Positions 8,735 to 18,300 of a stretch of DNA of 45,106 nucleotides are shown here, piece by piece; within the stretch, counting starts at the first letter, position 1, and every line of letters begins with the position of its first letter. The translations under genes and the position numbers were made by a program. The stretch is taken from the NCBI GenBank assembly GCA_964404765.1, contig CAYOLL010000035.1, positions 1-45,106 of the forward strand, read 5' to 3'. The notes beneath the pieces are model-generated. The model searched no databases, was not told the DNA's origin, and saw nothing but the letters and a program-made list of their open reading frames with translations. Source of the DNA: CAYOLL01 sp964404765 [NCBI: uncultured Gemmatimonadota bacterium]. GTDB lineage: Bacteria > 4572-55.

Positions 8735-9619
8735 TTAAGCCGCTTTGTTGCGTAAATTTTCCAACTCGGCTTTAACTTGAGCCAATTCAGCCTCAGTCTG
8801 AATCAGCTTTGCTTCGGCTTGAATTCTTGCGCTTTCAGCTTGAATTCTTGCACCTTCGGAGATTTCCGCCTGCGCCACTTTACGAAACATTTCGCCGATC
8901 TTGCTCTCAACTTCTTCCTCAAAATCCGTCCGGCTGCGAATTTCCGGCGTCAAAACCGCCCGACCCAGACGGTTGACGATCCGCTCTAACAGCGCGTCGT
9001 CCGACCAGTTCTCTTCCATATCCAATACTTTGCGGTCATCGGTTTGATGACGCTGATCAAAAACGGTCAGAACCCTTTCCAATCGACTGCGCCACTTCAG
9101 CGGCAAGCGTGGAATCTGAATTACATAACAGTCGTGCGTCAGCTTTTCGATAAAATCGTTTTTGACATCCAGGACTTGCTGGGTTTGCAAATCCAAGTAC
9201 GCCCGGGTTACTTTCAGCAAGGCCGTTCCAACTTTTTCCAGCGAAAAACCCAGAAAGTAGATGGTGATGATCGGCAGCGCCATTTTGACATCGCCGCTAT
9301 CCGTATGGACGTCCTCGGTCCGAGCGTAATTTTCGCCCAGATATTTGCGAAATCGCATGATGTCAAACAGATGATTGCTCTTCTGCAATTCGATCAAGAT
9401 TTGCTTGTGATCGCCGTCCGCCGTCCGAATCGTGGCCTTGAAGTCCATCCGAAAAACATGCACTTTCAACAAATCCGCCAGGTGACTCTGCTCCTGCGGT
9501 TTGAGTTCCAGCGTGACGATCTCCTCGCCGATAATAAGCCCCAGCAACTTCCGGGCGATCTCGGCATCTTCCATCAAATACTTGAAGTTGGTGTCATAAA
9601 TCGGATTAGCAATCAGCAT
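8735..9619 (-). CDS. Rpn/YhgA-like PD-(D/E)XK nuclease family protein (second tandem copy)
   Basis: A 294-aa protein of the Rpn recombination-promoting nuclease/putative transposase family. It starts MLIANPIYDTNFKYLMED, a typical opening. Asp59 in FRMDFKATI and the Glu77-Leu-Gln79 motif in ILIELQKSNH fit the PD-(D/E)XK active site in its E-x-Q form. The C-terminus is a charged coiled coil with short repeats of the ARIQAEA type. Characterised Rpn proteins are DNA endonucleases that raise recombination independently of RecA; whether this one is active is unknown. It follows its paralogue by nine bases and precedes the permease by 17, so all three are probably cotranscribed. Confidence 0.88.
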   Translation of the reverse strand: MLIANPIYDTNFKYLMEDAEIARKLLGLIIGEEIVTLELKPQEQSHLADLLKVHVFRMDFKATIRTADGDHKQILIELQKSNHLFDIMRFRKYLGENYARTEDVHTDSGDVKMALPIITIYFLGFSLEKVGTALLKVTRAYLDLQTQQVLDVKNDFIEKLTHDCYVIQIPRLPLKWRSRLERVLTVFDQRHQTDDRKVLDMEENWSDDALLERIVNRLGRAVLTPEIRSRTDFEEEVESKIGEMFRKVAQAEISEGARIQAESARIQAEAKLIQTEAELAQVKAELENLRNKAA

Positions 9620-9628
9620 AAGGCGATC

Positions 9629-10603
9629 TCAGGATTGGGAGGCGGCTAATTTTTGGCGTAATTCTTCTACTTCGGCTTTAGCGCTAGCCAATTCGGCTTC
9701 CGTTCGAATTCGGGCGCTTTCGGCTTGCGTCAATTCGGCTTCCGTTCGAATTCGGGCGCTTTCGGCATGCGCCAATTCGGTTTCCGTTCGAATTCTGGCG
9801 CTTTCGGCTTGCGCCAATTCAGCCTGAGTTTGCGTTAGCATCGTTTCTGCGTAAGCCGCCCGACGATAAATGTCGCCGATCTTGCCATCGATTTCTTCCT
9901 CAAAACCGGCCTGCCGGCGAACTTCCGGCGTTAGCGCCGCCCGCCCCAGACGGTTGACAATCTGCTCCAACAGCGGATCATCCGACCAGCTCTCTTCCAC
10001 ATCCAACACTTTGCGGTCGTCGGTTTGATGACGCTGATCAAAAACGGTCAAAATCCTTTCCAATCGACTGCGCCACTTCAGCGGCAGGCGCGGAATCTGA
10101 ATTACGTAGCAATCGTGGGTCAGCTTTTCGATAAAATCGTTCTTGACCTCCAGAACTTGCTGCGTTTGTAAATCCAGATACGTTCGATTGACTTTGAGCA
10201 GGGCCGTACCGACCCGATCCAGCGAAAAACCCAGAAAGTAGATGGTGATGATCGGCAGCGCCAGGTTGACGACTTCGCCGTTAGCCAGGCGAACTTGCTC
10301 GGCGCGGGCGTAATTTTCGCCTAAATACTTGCGAAAACGCATGATGTCAAACAGATGATTGCTCTTCTGCAATTCGATCAAAATCTGCTTGTGATCGCCG
10401 TCCGCCGTCCGAATCGTGGCCTTAAAGTCCATCCGAAAAACGTGCACTTGTAACAACTCCGCCAGATGACTCTGTTCCTGCGGCTTAAGGTCCAGGGCCA
10501 CGATCTCCTCGTCGATAATCAGCCCCAACAGCTTCCGGGCGATCTCGGAATCTTCCATCAAATATTTGAAGTTGGTGTCATAGATTGGATTGGCGATCAG
10601 CAT
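9629..10603 (-). CDS. Rpn/YhgA-like PD-(D/E)XK nuclease family protein (first tandem copy)
   Basis: A 324-aa paralogue of the gene at 8735-9619, collinear and very similar through the nuclease domain (same IYDTNFKYLMED opening, FRMDFKATI and ILIELQKSNH motifs). I chose the ATG at 10603 because it aligns with the start of the neighbour; the frame extends to 10684 but that part has no family similarity. The C-terminal coiled coil is longer than in the neighbour because a 14-residue unit (AESARIRTEAELTQ type) is repeated three times, matching the DNA repeat at 9690-9815. The pair sits between the exporter ATPase and its permeases, which is not expected for an export operon. Confidence 0.88.
   Translation of the reverse strand: MLIANPIYDTNFKYLMEDSEIARKLLGLIIDEEIVALDLKPQEQSHLAELLQVHVFRMDFKATIRTADGDHKQILIELQKSNHLFDIMRFRKYLGENYARAEQVRLANGEVVNLALPIITIYFLGFSLDRVGTALLKVNRTYLDLQTQQVLEVKNDFIEKLTHDCYVIQIPRLPLKWRSRLERILTVFDQRHQTDDRKVLDVEESWSDDPLLEQIVNRLGRAALTPEVRRQAGFEEEIDGKIGDIYRRAAYAETMLTQTQAELAQAESARIRTETELAHAESARIRTEAELTQAESARIRTEAELASAKAEVEELRQKLAASQS
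9690..9815 (-). repeat. 42-bp in-frame tandem repeat (three copies) in the coiled-coil tail of the Rpn-like gene
   Basis: Three consecutive 42-base units, each beginning AATTCGG(C/T)TTCCGTTCGAA on the plus strand, differ at only a few positions, and a partial fourth copy follows. Forty-two bases is 14 codons, two heptads, so copy-number change would keep both the reading frame and the coiled-coil register. The neighbouring paralogue lacks this array but has shorter repeats of the same flavour near 8812-8860. Confidence 0.85.
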
Positions 10604-10691
10604 GTAACTTCTATTCTTTCGAGTTATTGACCGGGGTTGAAGATTCGGTATACCTAAAAAGTCAAATCTTTGCCTTTTGAGCAAAAAAAAT

Positions 10692-10784
10692 CTAACCGCA
10701 GAGTTCCGCCGAGTTTTTCACAGAGTTCCGCCAAGTTTTACTCTGCGAAACTTCGCGCTACACTTTGCAAAACTCTGCGGTTAG
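10692..10784. repeat. Intergenic palindromic repeat with AACCGCAGAG ends
   Basis: CTAACCGCAGAGTT at 10692-10705 is the exact inverse of 10771-10784. Between the arms the motif is repeated in degenerate form (CAGAGTTCCGCCAAG, ACTCTGCGAAACTTCGCG). It fills the gap between the ATPase gene and the Rpn-like pair and could form a hairpin in the operon transcript. No open reading frame is convincing here. Confidence 0.7.
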
Positions 10785-10815
10785 GCTTTTGGTTCCGGCT
10801 TGTCCGGGTTAGGCA

Positions 10816-11520
10816 TCAAGAAGCGCGATCCGTCTTCCGATCAAACTCGATTAAGCCGTCTTTAATACCGACGATGCGATGCGCATGGGCGGCGACATGC
10901 TCGTCATGGGTGACGACCACCAGCGTTTGACCCTGACGATGCAGTTCGTCAAACATGGCCAGAATTTCCGTGCCGGTTTCGCTGTCTAAATTTCCGGTCG
11001 GCTCATCCGCCAAAAGCAGGGCCGGTTTGGTCACCAGAGCGCGAGCAATCGCCACGCGCTGACGTTGTCCGCCGGAGAGTTCATTGGGCTTATGATGGGC
11101 GCGATCGGCTAATCGAACCTGCTCCAGGGTGGCCATGGCGCGCTGCCGCCGCTCTTTGCTGCGCACCCCGCTGTAGATCAGCGGCAACTCGACATTATGC
11201 AAAGCCGATGCGCGTGGTAACAGATTAAACGTCTGAAAAATAAATCCGATTTCACGATTGCGAATATGCGCCAGTTGATTATCATTTAGCGTGCTGATTT
11301 CCTCGCCGACCAGACGATAGGAGCCGCCGCTGGGCGTGTCCAAACAGCCCAGGATATTCATCAGGGTTGACTTCCCGGAACCGGACGGGCCTACAATTGC
11401 TACATATTCGTTGCGTTGAATTTTGACATCCACGCCGCGCAGGGCATGCACCGCGATTTCACCCATGATATAGGTTCTTTTTACCCCGGCCACATCAATA
11501 ACCAAATCGTTTACTGCCAT
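10816..11520 (-). CDS. MacB/LolD-type ABC transporter ATP-binding protein
   Basis: A 234-aa ABC ATPase. Walker A is GPSGSGKST at residues 44-52, the signature is [15 protein letters not shown], and Walker B with the family-typical extension is [16 protein letters not shown]; the switch histidine is in VVVTHDEH. The length and the DEPTGNLDS motif place it in the MacB/LolD/FtsE type that works with FtsX-fold permeases. It should energise one or more of the three permeases downstream. AAGGAG precedes the ATG at 11520. It starts 116 bases after the MacA-like gene, and a palindromic repeat plus the Rpn-like pair separate it from the permeases. Confidence 0.95.
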   Translation of the reverse strand: MAVNDLVIDVAGVKRTYIMGEIAVHALRGVDVKIQRNEYVAIVGPSGSGKSTLMNILGCLDTPSGGSYRLVGEEISTLNDNQLAHIRNREIGFIFQTFNLLPRASALHNVELPLIYSGVRSKERRQRAMATLEQVRLADRAHHKPNELSGGQRQRVAIARALVTKPALLLADEPTGNLDSETGTEILAMFDELHRQGQTLVVVTHDEHVAAHAHRIVGIKDGLIEFDRKTDRAS

Positions 11521-11636
11521 ATAGAATTACTCCTTTATTTCCGGGTAAGCCCTAAAGCATTGCCACGGATGCTTTTAAAATCATGATCTCTGCTTGATGT
11601 CCTTAGGGCTTGTTTACTATACTCATCGAAGTATCA

Positions 11637-12935
11637 CTAATCCTCATTGTCCTTCGGCCCTTTACCGTCATCCAGCTTGACCTTTTCGTCTTGTCTCAAA
11701 TCCAGCAGCGTCTTATACGGCCCGGTAATCACTTCCTGGCCTTCATTCAAGCCGGAGACAATTTCAATATCCGTTTCGCTGCTGATGCCGGTTTTAATTT
11801 GCACAAAACGTGCTTTTGCCAGCTCTTTACCGCTTGGGTCCGCCATTTTATCCAGCAAAAACGTACCGGTCATCGCTTCCTCGGTTTTATCTATTTCTTT
11901 TGGTTCATCGGCTTCAGCCTTGCCGTCATCATCATCTGCCTTTTCTTTCAGTTCTGACGGGCGGCGCATCACAACGGCCTGAATCGGGATGCTCAGGACG
12001 TTTTCTTTGGTATTGGCGATAATCGAAATCGTGGCCGACATCCCGGGCCGCAATTTGCCGTGATTATCGCTGACATCAACTTTAACCAGAAAGTTGGTAA
12101 CTTCCTGATCCGTACCCTGGGCTTGAATTCTGGCCGTGTTGGCAATTTCGCGCACAGTGCCTGTTAGCACGGTATCCGGCAAGGCATCCACTTCAATTTC
12201 GACCAACTGACCGGTCACAAGATGAATCACATCCGTTTCGTCTACTTCGGCTTCGGCTTCCATACGGGTCAAGTCTGCCACGGCCAGCAAGATGGTGCCG
12301 GGATTGTTCATCGTGCCGGTCACCGCGACTTCGCCTTCTTCCACGTTTAGCTGTGAGACCGTGCCGGCCATCGGCGCAATGATGCGTGTCTTGCGCAAAT
12401 TTGACCGCGCTTCATCCAGGCTGGCTTTGGCCTGGGTTACTTGCTCTTTGGCCGAACGAACCTGGGCCTGATTGACTTCAACTTGTGTTTTGGTGATGTC
12501 TACTTCCTGCTGTGAGACCAGATTTTGTTTGAATAAATCCGACTTGCGGTTCATGTCCAACTCCGCCTGGCGCAAGTTGGCCTCCGCTAATTGTTGATTG
12601 GCCGAAGCGGATTGCACCAACGCCTCGGTTCGGTCTACTACCGATTGATAGATGGATGGATCGATCTGCAATAGAAATTGGCCTTTCTCGACCCAATCGC
12701 CCTCTTCCACGGCCAAATCGACAATCTGCCCCATCACGTCGGCGCTGATGTTGACAATCGTCACCGGCTGAATGCGAGCCGGAGCCGTTACTTTTTCCAC
12801 CAGCTTTTGCTTCTTAGCCGCTGCGGCTTTGACGACCGTCGCCTTATCTTTTGACATTTTTACTTTTGCGACGACTCCGCCGCCAATAACGAGCGCAATC
12901 ACAACGCCAATAATAATTTTTGTTCGGGTAGACAT
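11637..12935 (-). CDS. MacA/HlyD-family periplasmic adaptor subunit
   Basis: A 432-aa membrane-fusion protein. An N-terminal signal anchor (residues about 6-25) is followed by a lipoyl-like half (ISADVMGQIVDLAVEEGDWV), a long alpha-helical hairpin (about 95-185), the second lipoyl half (IIAPMAGTVSQLNVEEGE) and a beta-barrel domain. It bridges the MacB-type permease in the inner membrane to TolC. An odd feature is a strongly acidic insert (EKADDDDGKAEADEPKEID) in the membrane-proximal part. AAGGA precedes the ATG at 12935, and the gene ends with TAG. It is the second core subunit of the exporter cluster. Confidence 0.94.
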   Translation of the reverse strand: MSTRTKIIIGVVIALVIGGGVVAKVKMSKDKATVVKAAAAKKQKLVEKVTAPARIQPVTIVNISADVMGQIVDLAVEEGDWVEKGQFLLQIDPSIYQSVVDRTEALVQSASANQQLAEANLRQAELDMNRKSDLFKQNLVSQQEVDITKTQVEVNQAQVRSAKEQVTQAKASLDEARSNLRKTRIIAPMAGTVSQLNVEEGEVAVTGTMNNPGTILLAVADLTRMEAEAEVDETDVIHLVTGQLVEIEVDALPDTVLTGTVREIANTARIQAQGTDQEVTNFLVKVDVSDNHGKLRPGMSATISIIANTKENVLSIPIQAVVMRRPSELKEKADDDDGKAEADEPKEIDKTEEAMTGTFLLDKMADPSGKELAKARFVQIKTGISSETDIEIVSGLNEGQEVITGPYKTLLDLRQDEKVKLDDGKGPKDNED

Positions 12936-12977
12936 TTTTACATTCCTTTAGCGAAAAGAGTAGAAAATCGTCCGCAC

Positions 12978-13097
12978 TCATGCTGTGGTTTGATGCAGAG
13001 CTCCAGGCTTGACTTCAAACTCAAGCTGAGAACGATAGAAACAAACATCAAATTCCATTAAAAAATTCATCTGTCCAAGTATCAGTGGCGCATTATC
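12978..13097 (-). pseudogene. Remnant of a retropepsin-like aspartyl-protease partner gene
   Basis: Directly after the stop of the 76-aa gene, a frame reads DNAPLILGQMNFLMEFDV, then CFYRSQLEFEVKP. This resembles the C-terminal LLGxxxFFxxFxVxF segment of small retropepsin-like proteins that often follow antitoxin-like genes of this type. The N-terminal part with the D-S/T-G catalytic motif is absent and no start codon fits, so I read it as a deletion remnant fused to the end of the upstream gene. The family call is from memory of such gene pairs and is uncertain. Confidence 0.45.
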
Positions 13098-13326
13098 ACT
13101 TTGGCTCGAATAATATTTCTGCCACGCCAAACATATTGTAAGGGGTCGACATACTATAAGTTTTACCAAATTCAAGGGGGAAAATATCCTTGCTATTTTC
13201 ATGCTCTTCGGCCAGCATCCGGATGAGCCGCAGTTTGTCGAAGACCGATAACATGCGAACGACCGGGATTATTTCAATGAGCGGCATTGAATTCCCAATG
13301 CTATTTGCTTGCGCGATCAAAGTCAT
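13096..13326 (-). CDS. Small antitoxin-like protein
   Basis: A 76-aa protein with a good Shine-Dalgarno (GAGGTG, four bases before the ATG at 13326). It has the two parts seen in a widespread class of small proteins: a helix with DKLRLIRMLAEEHE and a C-terminal GKTYSMSTPYNMFGVAEIL (usually G-x-x-Y-x-x-x-S/T-P-Y-D-A/S-x-x-A-A). Such genes are usually followed by a retropepsin- or PIN-like gene, and a toxin-antitoxin role has been suggested but is not proven. Here the partner appears truncated (12978-13097). The open frame extends upstream to 13464, but that part overlaps the DUF2867 gene and looks non-coding. Confidence 0.6.
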   Translation of the reverse strand: MTLIAQANSIGNSMPLIEIIPVVRMLSVFDKLRLIRMLAEEHENSKDIFPLEFGKTYSMSTPYNMFGVAEILFEPK

Positions 13327-13357
13327 CTTGCACCTCAAAGGTCGTTTGTTGAATTGC

Positions 13358-13879
13358 TTATGATGTCGCCACGCCGGCCCGCGCCATTTGTCGCACCACA
13401 AGGTGATGAAAAGGCCGGATGATGTTGAAATAGACCGGCCCCGCCCAATTCTTGTAATGAACAATCGTCACGACGTAAAACCGGTTGCGCCGGTCGTCCA
13501 GCGGCTCAACGACAATCCCCAATGCCGCGCTCAAATGCTTGTCGACGGCTTCAGCGATCCAATAGCGACCGTCGACAGCGCTATGCAGGATAAAGAAGTC
13601 GGCTTTTTGACCGGCGCGCATCGGCACATCTTCCGGGCGAAGCTTAGCGGGTTCGGGCAGCCCTTCCTGTTTCATTCCCAGCAAGCGGACAAAAACACCG
13701 CGCACCCGATACAGAAATTTGAGCCAGCCCGGATAATAAGCCAGCATTGCCGCGATAAATTCCCGCAAGGTTACCGCGCCTTCAACCGTTTTCACGTCGA
13801 CATGGTTGGCGTCGCGGAGCAGCGGTTGTAAGGCTTCAAACTGTCGGATGTAAACTGTGTCGGTTTTCAATCCGAACAT
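13358..13879 (-). CDS. DUF2867 domain-containing protein
   Basis: A 173-aa protein matching the DUF2867 pattern: DADHVD-like NHVDVKTVEG near the start, PGWLKFLYRVRGVFVRLLG in the middle, and a second half with DKHLSAALGIVVEPLDD and HYKNWAGPVYFNIIRPFHH. The fold is thought to be SRPBCC-like; the function is unknown, although the domain often occurs with short-chain dehydrogenases. Its ATG overlaps the TGA of the TolC gene (TGATG), so translational coupling is likely and the two are cotranscribed. It is the only gene of this type in an otherwise standard tolC-macA order. Confidence 0.75.
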   Translation of the reverse strand: MFGLKTDTVYIRQFEALQPLLRDANHVDVKTVEGAVTLREFIAAMLAYYPGWLKFLYRVRGVFVRLLGMKQEGLPEPAKLRPEDVPMRAGQKADFFILHSAVDGRYWIAEAVDKHLSAALGIVVEPLDDRRNRFYVVTIVHYKNWAGPVYFNIIRPFHHLVVRQMARAGVATS

Positions 13880-15189
13880 CACTTTCCGGTTGCATAATCC
13901 AGATTCGCCCGGGCCAACTCGTAATCATAGATGGCCTCCACCTGCGCCTGCCGAGCCGTGGTATAATTCAATTGTGCAGAAGTTAAGTCCACAATCGTGG
14001 CCACGCCAAGCCGGTAACGTTCTTCACCCAAACGCAAGTCTTCCTGAGCGGCGGCCAATGCTTCCTCGGCCTGTTTAATGCGTTCGGCGGCTGTTTGCAG
14101 ATTCAACGCCGCCCGCTTGACCTCTAAGGCAATATCTTGCTGTCTCTGCTCTACTTCTTTGCGGGCGGCGTTTGCAGACAGCTTAGCCTGCTGAAGACTG
14201 GTTTCGCGGACAAAACCATCAAAAATAGTAAACGTCATGTCCAGCCCAACCGACCAACTGGAAACACCACCGAACATGTTCGGCCAATTATCGCTGATTT
14301 CGGAATTATGTGACCAGGTATACCGCCCGGAAAGACCTAAGGCCGGTTTATAACGACTGCGCGCTTTTTTAATATCGGCGTGCGCACTGGACAACAAGGC
14401 TTGACTGGCCTGTAAATCCAGCCGATTTGTCAAAGCCGTCTTTCGACTTTGCTCAAAGCTGAGTTCTTCGGGCTGGGGTGAGGCTTGCTCGGTCTGATCA
14501 ATGATCTGAAAAGTGGCGTTCAGATCAATACCTAACGTGCGGGCCAGATCGGCATTCGCCAAATTTACCTCGTTTTGAGCGTTCAATAAGTTGAGCTTCT
14601 TTTGGGCCAGCACAGCTTTAGCGCGCAAAACATCCGACTTGGCGGCGGAGCCGACTTCGTTCAGTGCCTCGGCCAGATCCAATTGCTTTTGGCTAAGACC
14701 TAAGTCCTCTTCACGAACTTTCAGCAACTTTTGACTTTTGAGCAAATCAAAATATTTCTCCTGCACTTGCACAACAATGTCTCTTTTCAAATGCTTCAGA
14801 TTTAGTTCTGCGGCCTGGGCATCTTCCCGGCTGGCTTTGATATTGTTGCGGTCATAGCCGCCGCGGTAGATATTCTGACTTACGGAAAGAGATAATGACG
14901 ATGAATTCTGATCAAAATTCGACTTTTGGGCGCCAAAAAATTGCTCGCCGCCATTGCGATCCCAACCAGCGGAAAGAGATGCGGTCGGCAGATAGCCGGC
15001 TTTGGCCTGATCAATGGCTTTTTGCTGTATCTGCACATTGTACTCTGTTTTAGCCAATTGCACATTATTCTCGATAGCAATGCTAATGCAATCCTTCAAT
15101 GCCAGTGGTTTGGAAAGATCGGCAGCGAATCCCATTTGAGCCGAAAAAAATAACAAACAACCAAGCAAACCGGTTTTGGTGCGCTTCAC
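13879..15189 (-). CDS. TolC-family outer-membrane efflux protein
   Basis: A 436-aa outer-membrane factor. A signal peptide (1-22, ending GFAA) precedes two repeated OEP halves rich in long helices: AIENNVQLAKTEYNVQIQQK and YFDLLKSQKLLKVREEDL in the first, LTNRLDLQASQALLSSAHAD and EERYRLGVATIVDLTSAQLN in the second. It would form the trimeric outer-membrane duct for the MacA/MacB-type system encoded next to it. Translation starts at GTG (15189) with AGGAG eight bases upstream. It is the first gene of the cluster and is divergent from the hybrid sensor kinase across a 200-bp spacer. Confidence 0.95.
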   Translation of the reverse strand: MKRTKTGLLGCLLFFSAQMGFAADLSKPLALKDCISIAIENNVQLAKTEYNVQIQQKAIDQAKAGYLPTASLSAGWDRNGGEQFFGAQKSNFDQNSSSLSLSVSQNIYRGGYDRNNIKASREDAQAAELNLKHLKRDIVVQVQEKYFDLLKSQKLLKVREEDLGLSQKQLDLAEALNEVGSAAKSDVLRAKAVLAQKKLNLLNAQNEVNLANADLARTLGIDLNATFQIIDQTEQASPQPEELSFEQSRKTALTNRLDLQASQALLSSAHADIKKARSRYKPALGLSGRYTWSHNSEISDNWPNMFGGVSSWSVGLDMTFTIFDGFVRETSLQQAKLSANAARKEVEQRQQDIALEVKRAALNLQTAAERIKQAEEALAAAQEDLRLGEERYRLGVATIVDLTSAQLNYTTARQAQVEAIYDYELARANLDYATGK

Positions 15190-15389
15190 GTTATAAACTC
15201 CTTAGCAAAGTTGATTATAGAGGGGATAGCGAAAACGAATTGATCATACGAGAAAGATAGTTATAAAGTTGCGTATTTAAAACATAAATTTTAGACTTTA
15301 AAAAACATTTAAGCTAATTTTGTTGTTGATTCAACAGCCTCTTTTATGATAGATTGTTTCGTTACTGACTATTTCATCGGAGTTCCGGA
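15190..15389. promoter_or_regulatory. Divergent AT-rich control region between the tolC-like and sensor-kinase genes
   Basis: This 200-bp spacer is the only place where promoters for both the exporter cluster (minus) and the sensor kinase (plus) can lie. A plausible plus-strand promoter is TTGTTG at 15323-15328 and TATGAT at 15345-15350, with a 16-base spacer. GTTGATTCAAC at 15325-15335 is an exact palindrome around a central base (GTTGA-T-TCAAC) and could be an operator or part of one. No minus-strand promoter stood out. Confidence 0.4.
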
Positions 15390-18300
15390 ATGAAAACTGT
15401 TTTCAAAAGTCTTTTATATATTATTCTGTTTTCAATTAAGCTGCCGCTTATTTTATCGGCTCAGCCAATTGATCTGCATTTTGCAAAGCTCCGCCCAAAT
15501 GATGGCGCTTTTCAAAAAAAGACCACCGTCATTTGGCAGGATCAGCCTGGCTTTATTTGGCTCGGCACAGTTGATGGTCTTTTCCGTTATGATGGTTATC
15601 AACTTTTAACTTATATAGATAGTAAAAGTTCCGGGCACATGCCGGTAGAAATTCACCAAATCGGAGCCGGCGATCCTGACGGCTTCTGGATCGCCACTTC
15701 TGAAGGACTGTGGCGCTATACCTATACATCCGGCAAAATCAGCGTCCATCCCAACCAGAGCTTTCCAACCGCGAACTCGTCCGACGGCGCCACAGAGTTG
15801 TCCGGGTTCAGCAGTCAACTCGATTCTGTGACCTCAGTACTACATCCGTCTGCTGACAAATTTATCTGGGTTGGCACGAACAACGGACTTTATCTGGTTG
15901 ATTCCGTTACCCACGCGAAAACACTGCTAAAGTACGATCCGGAAAATCCCCATTGCCTCAGCCATAACCATATTAATGCAATCTTCGAAGATCGTCAGGG
16001 TTTGATTTGGATCGCTACGGATGGTGGCGTAAATATCCACGATCCTTCAACACGTGCGTTCACAAATTATCCCCATATTCCAAATAATCCCGGCACGCTC
16101 AGTGACGCAAAAGTTTTTTCGATTCTGGAAGAAGACCCGCAGACCGTATGGATCGGCACACCCGGTGGATTAGACCGCCTGCATCTCCAAACCGGCAACA
16201 TCCGGCATTTTAAAAGCGATCCGCGTAATCAACGCAGCTTGAGCCATAACAATGTCAAGGCCATTTATCGCACCCGCTCCGGTGTTCTGTGGATTGGCAC
16301 ACTTGGCGGTTTAAATCGGTTTGATGCTCAAAGCGAAAGCTTTACCCGCTACGAGTACGATCCCAATAATTTGCATAGTTTAAGTGATTACTTTCCCATC
16401 TCAATCTTTGAAGATCGTCAGGGCATTTTATGGATTGGAACCTATGATGGCGGTTTAAATCGTTTTGACCCAATTCACGAAACCTTTACAAGTTACAAGC
16501 AAACCGGCAGTGACTCAACCGGACTTTGCCAAAATACCGTGCGGGCGATACTTGAGGATAAAGCCGGTTATTTATGGATCGGCACCGCCCGAGGTTTGAG
16601 CCGTTTTGACCGGCAAAAAAACCGCTTTAAAGCCTACACGCTTAAAACAAGCGCCGCATCCGGAATGAGCGACGATAACATCTGGACAATCTGCGAAGAT
16701 CATCGTGGCCGTCTCTGGCTGGGCACAAATGGCGGCCTGAATCAGTTTGATCCGCAAACCGGCATTTTTAAAGCCTATCGTGAAACGGACGGCTTGCCAA
16801 ATGAAAAGGTCTATGGCATTTTGGAAGATGCCGACAGTCATTTATTGTGGCTAAGCACGGGCAACGGTCTGAGCCGATTTAATCCCGATACCGGTGAATT
16901 TTCAAATTACAGCGAATTAGACGGCTTGCCGGATTGTAAATTAAATCAAGGCGCATTTCATCACGGACAATCCGGACGGTTTTATGTCGGTAGTGGTCGC
17001 GGATTAACCGTTTTTGAACCGAAAAACTTACAACCAAATTCCTATCTGCCGCCGGTTATTCTATCCGGCTTATTGATTAACAATCATGCCGTCGATAACA
17101 GCGTCCTTTTGTCGAAGGCGGGTGGTTCATTAAAATTAAGCTATACTGCCCAAGCATTTACGGTTGGCTTTACCAGTCTTAATTATCGCCAGCCGGCTCT
17201 TAACCGCTATGCGTACATGCTTGAAGGATGTGATTCCAACTGGACTTACGTCAACGCCAGAAATCGCGCGGCAAGCTATAGCGGCCTGCCCTATGGATCC
17301 TACGTATTTAAAGTCAAAGCAAGTAATGACGATGGCCTATGGAATGAAACCGGCGCCGCTCTGAAAATAAAAATTATGCCACCGGTGTGGCAAACCGGTT
17401 GGGCATATCTGACCTACGGCGTTTTGATATTCGTGGTCATCTTCGGCCTGGTTGTTATACAAGTGCAAAGCGAGCGTGTCCGCGACAAAAACAGTGAGCT
17501 GGAACACAAACGCGCCGTTATTGATAAAATGCAGCATATTGATCATCTTAAAGATGAGTTCTTAGCCAATACTTCCCATGAATTGCGGACACCGCTTAAT
17601 GGCATCATCGGCATTACCGAGTCCTTGCTGGATGGGGCTACCGGCGAACTGGCGGCGACCACCCGCGCCAATCTGCAAATGGTCATTTCCAGCGCCAAGC
17701 GTCTGGCCAGTCTGGTAAATGACATTTTGGACTTTTCCCAGCTAAAAAATCAGGAGTTGGCGCTCCAGCGCAAACCCGTCAATCTGAGTGCGCTGACGGA
17801 TATGATCATCAGCCTGCTACGCCCGCTTGCCGCGAAAAAGCCGCTGACCATGGTCAATGCCATATCCCCGGAGTCCCCCTTAGCCGACGGCGATGAAAAT
17901 CGCTTGCAGCAAATCATGCTCAACCTAATCGGCAACGCTATTAAATTTACCGGCAGCGGTTCTATTCAGATTTCTGCGCAACCGGTTGGAAATATGCTGG
18001 AAATAAAGGTTTCCGATACCGGTATCGGCATCACGGCAGACAAGTTGGAAGACATTTTCAAATCATTTGAACAAGCCGACGCTTCCGTCACTCGAGAGTA
18101 CGGCGGCACCGGTCTGGGACTTACAATTACGCGGCAATTGGTGGAGCTGCACGGCGGTACGATCTATGCCCGATCCGAAGTCGAAAAAGGATCGGATTTT
18201 ATTTTTACGCTGCCGATCAGCCATGCCAAAGCGCCGGATAACAAAAGGGTGCCGGCCCCGGTCGAAGCAGAATTTGACGACGCCCCTGCCGGCACGCTTG

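Noticed and set aside
9690-9815. CRISPR-like array
   Set aside because: The units are directly adjacent without spacers and are in frame within a coiled-coil coding region.
13327-13464. Upstream extension of the 76-aa antitoxin-like gene
   Set aside because: It overlaps the DUF2867 gene, and the ATG at 13326 has a strong GAGGTG ribosome binding site.
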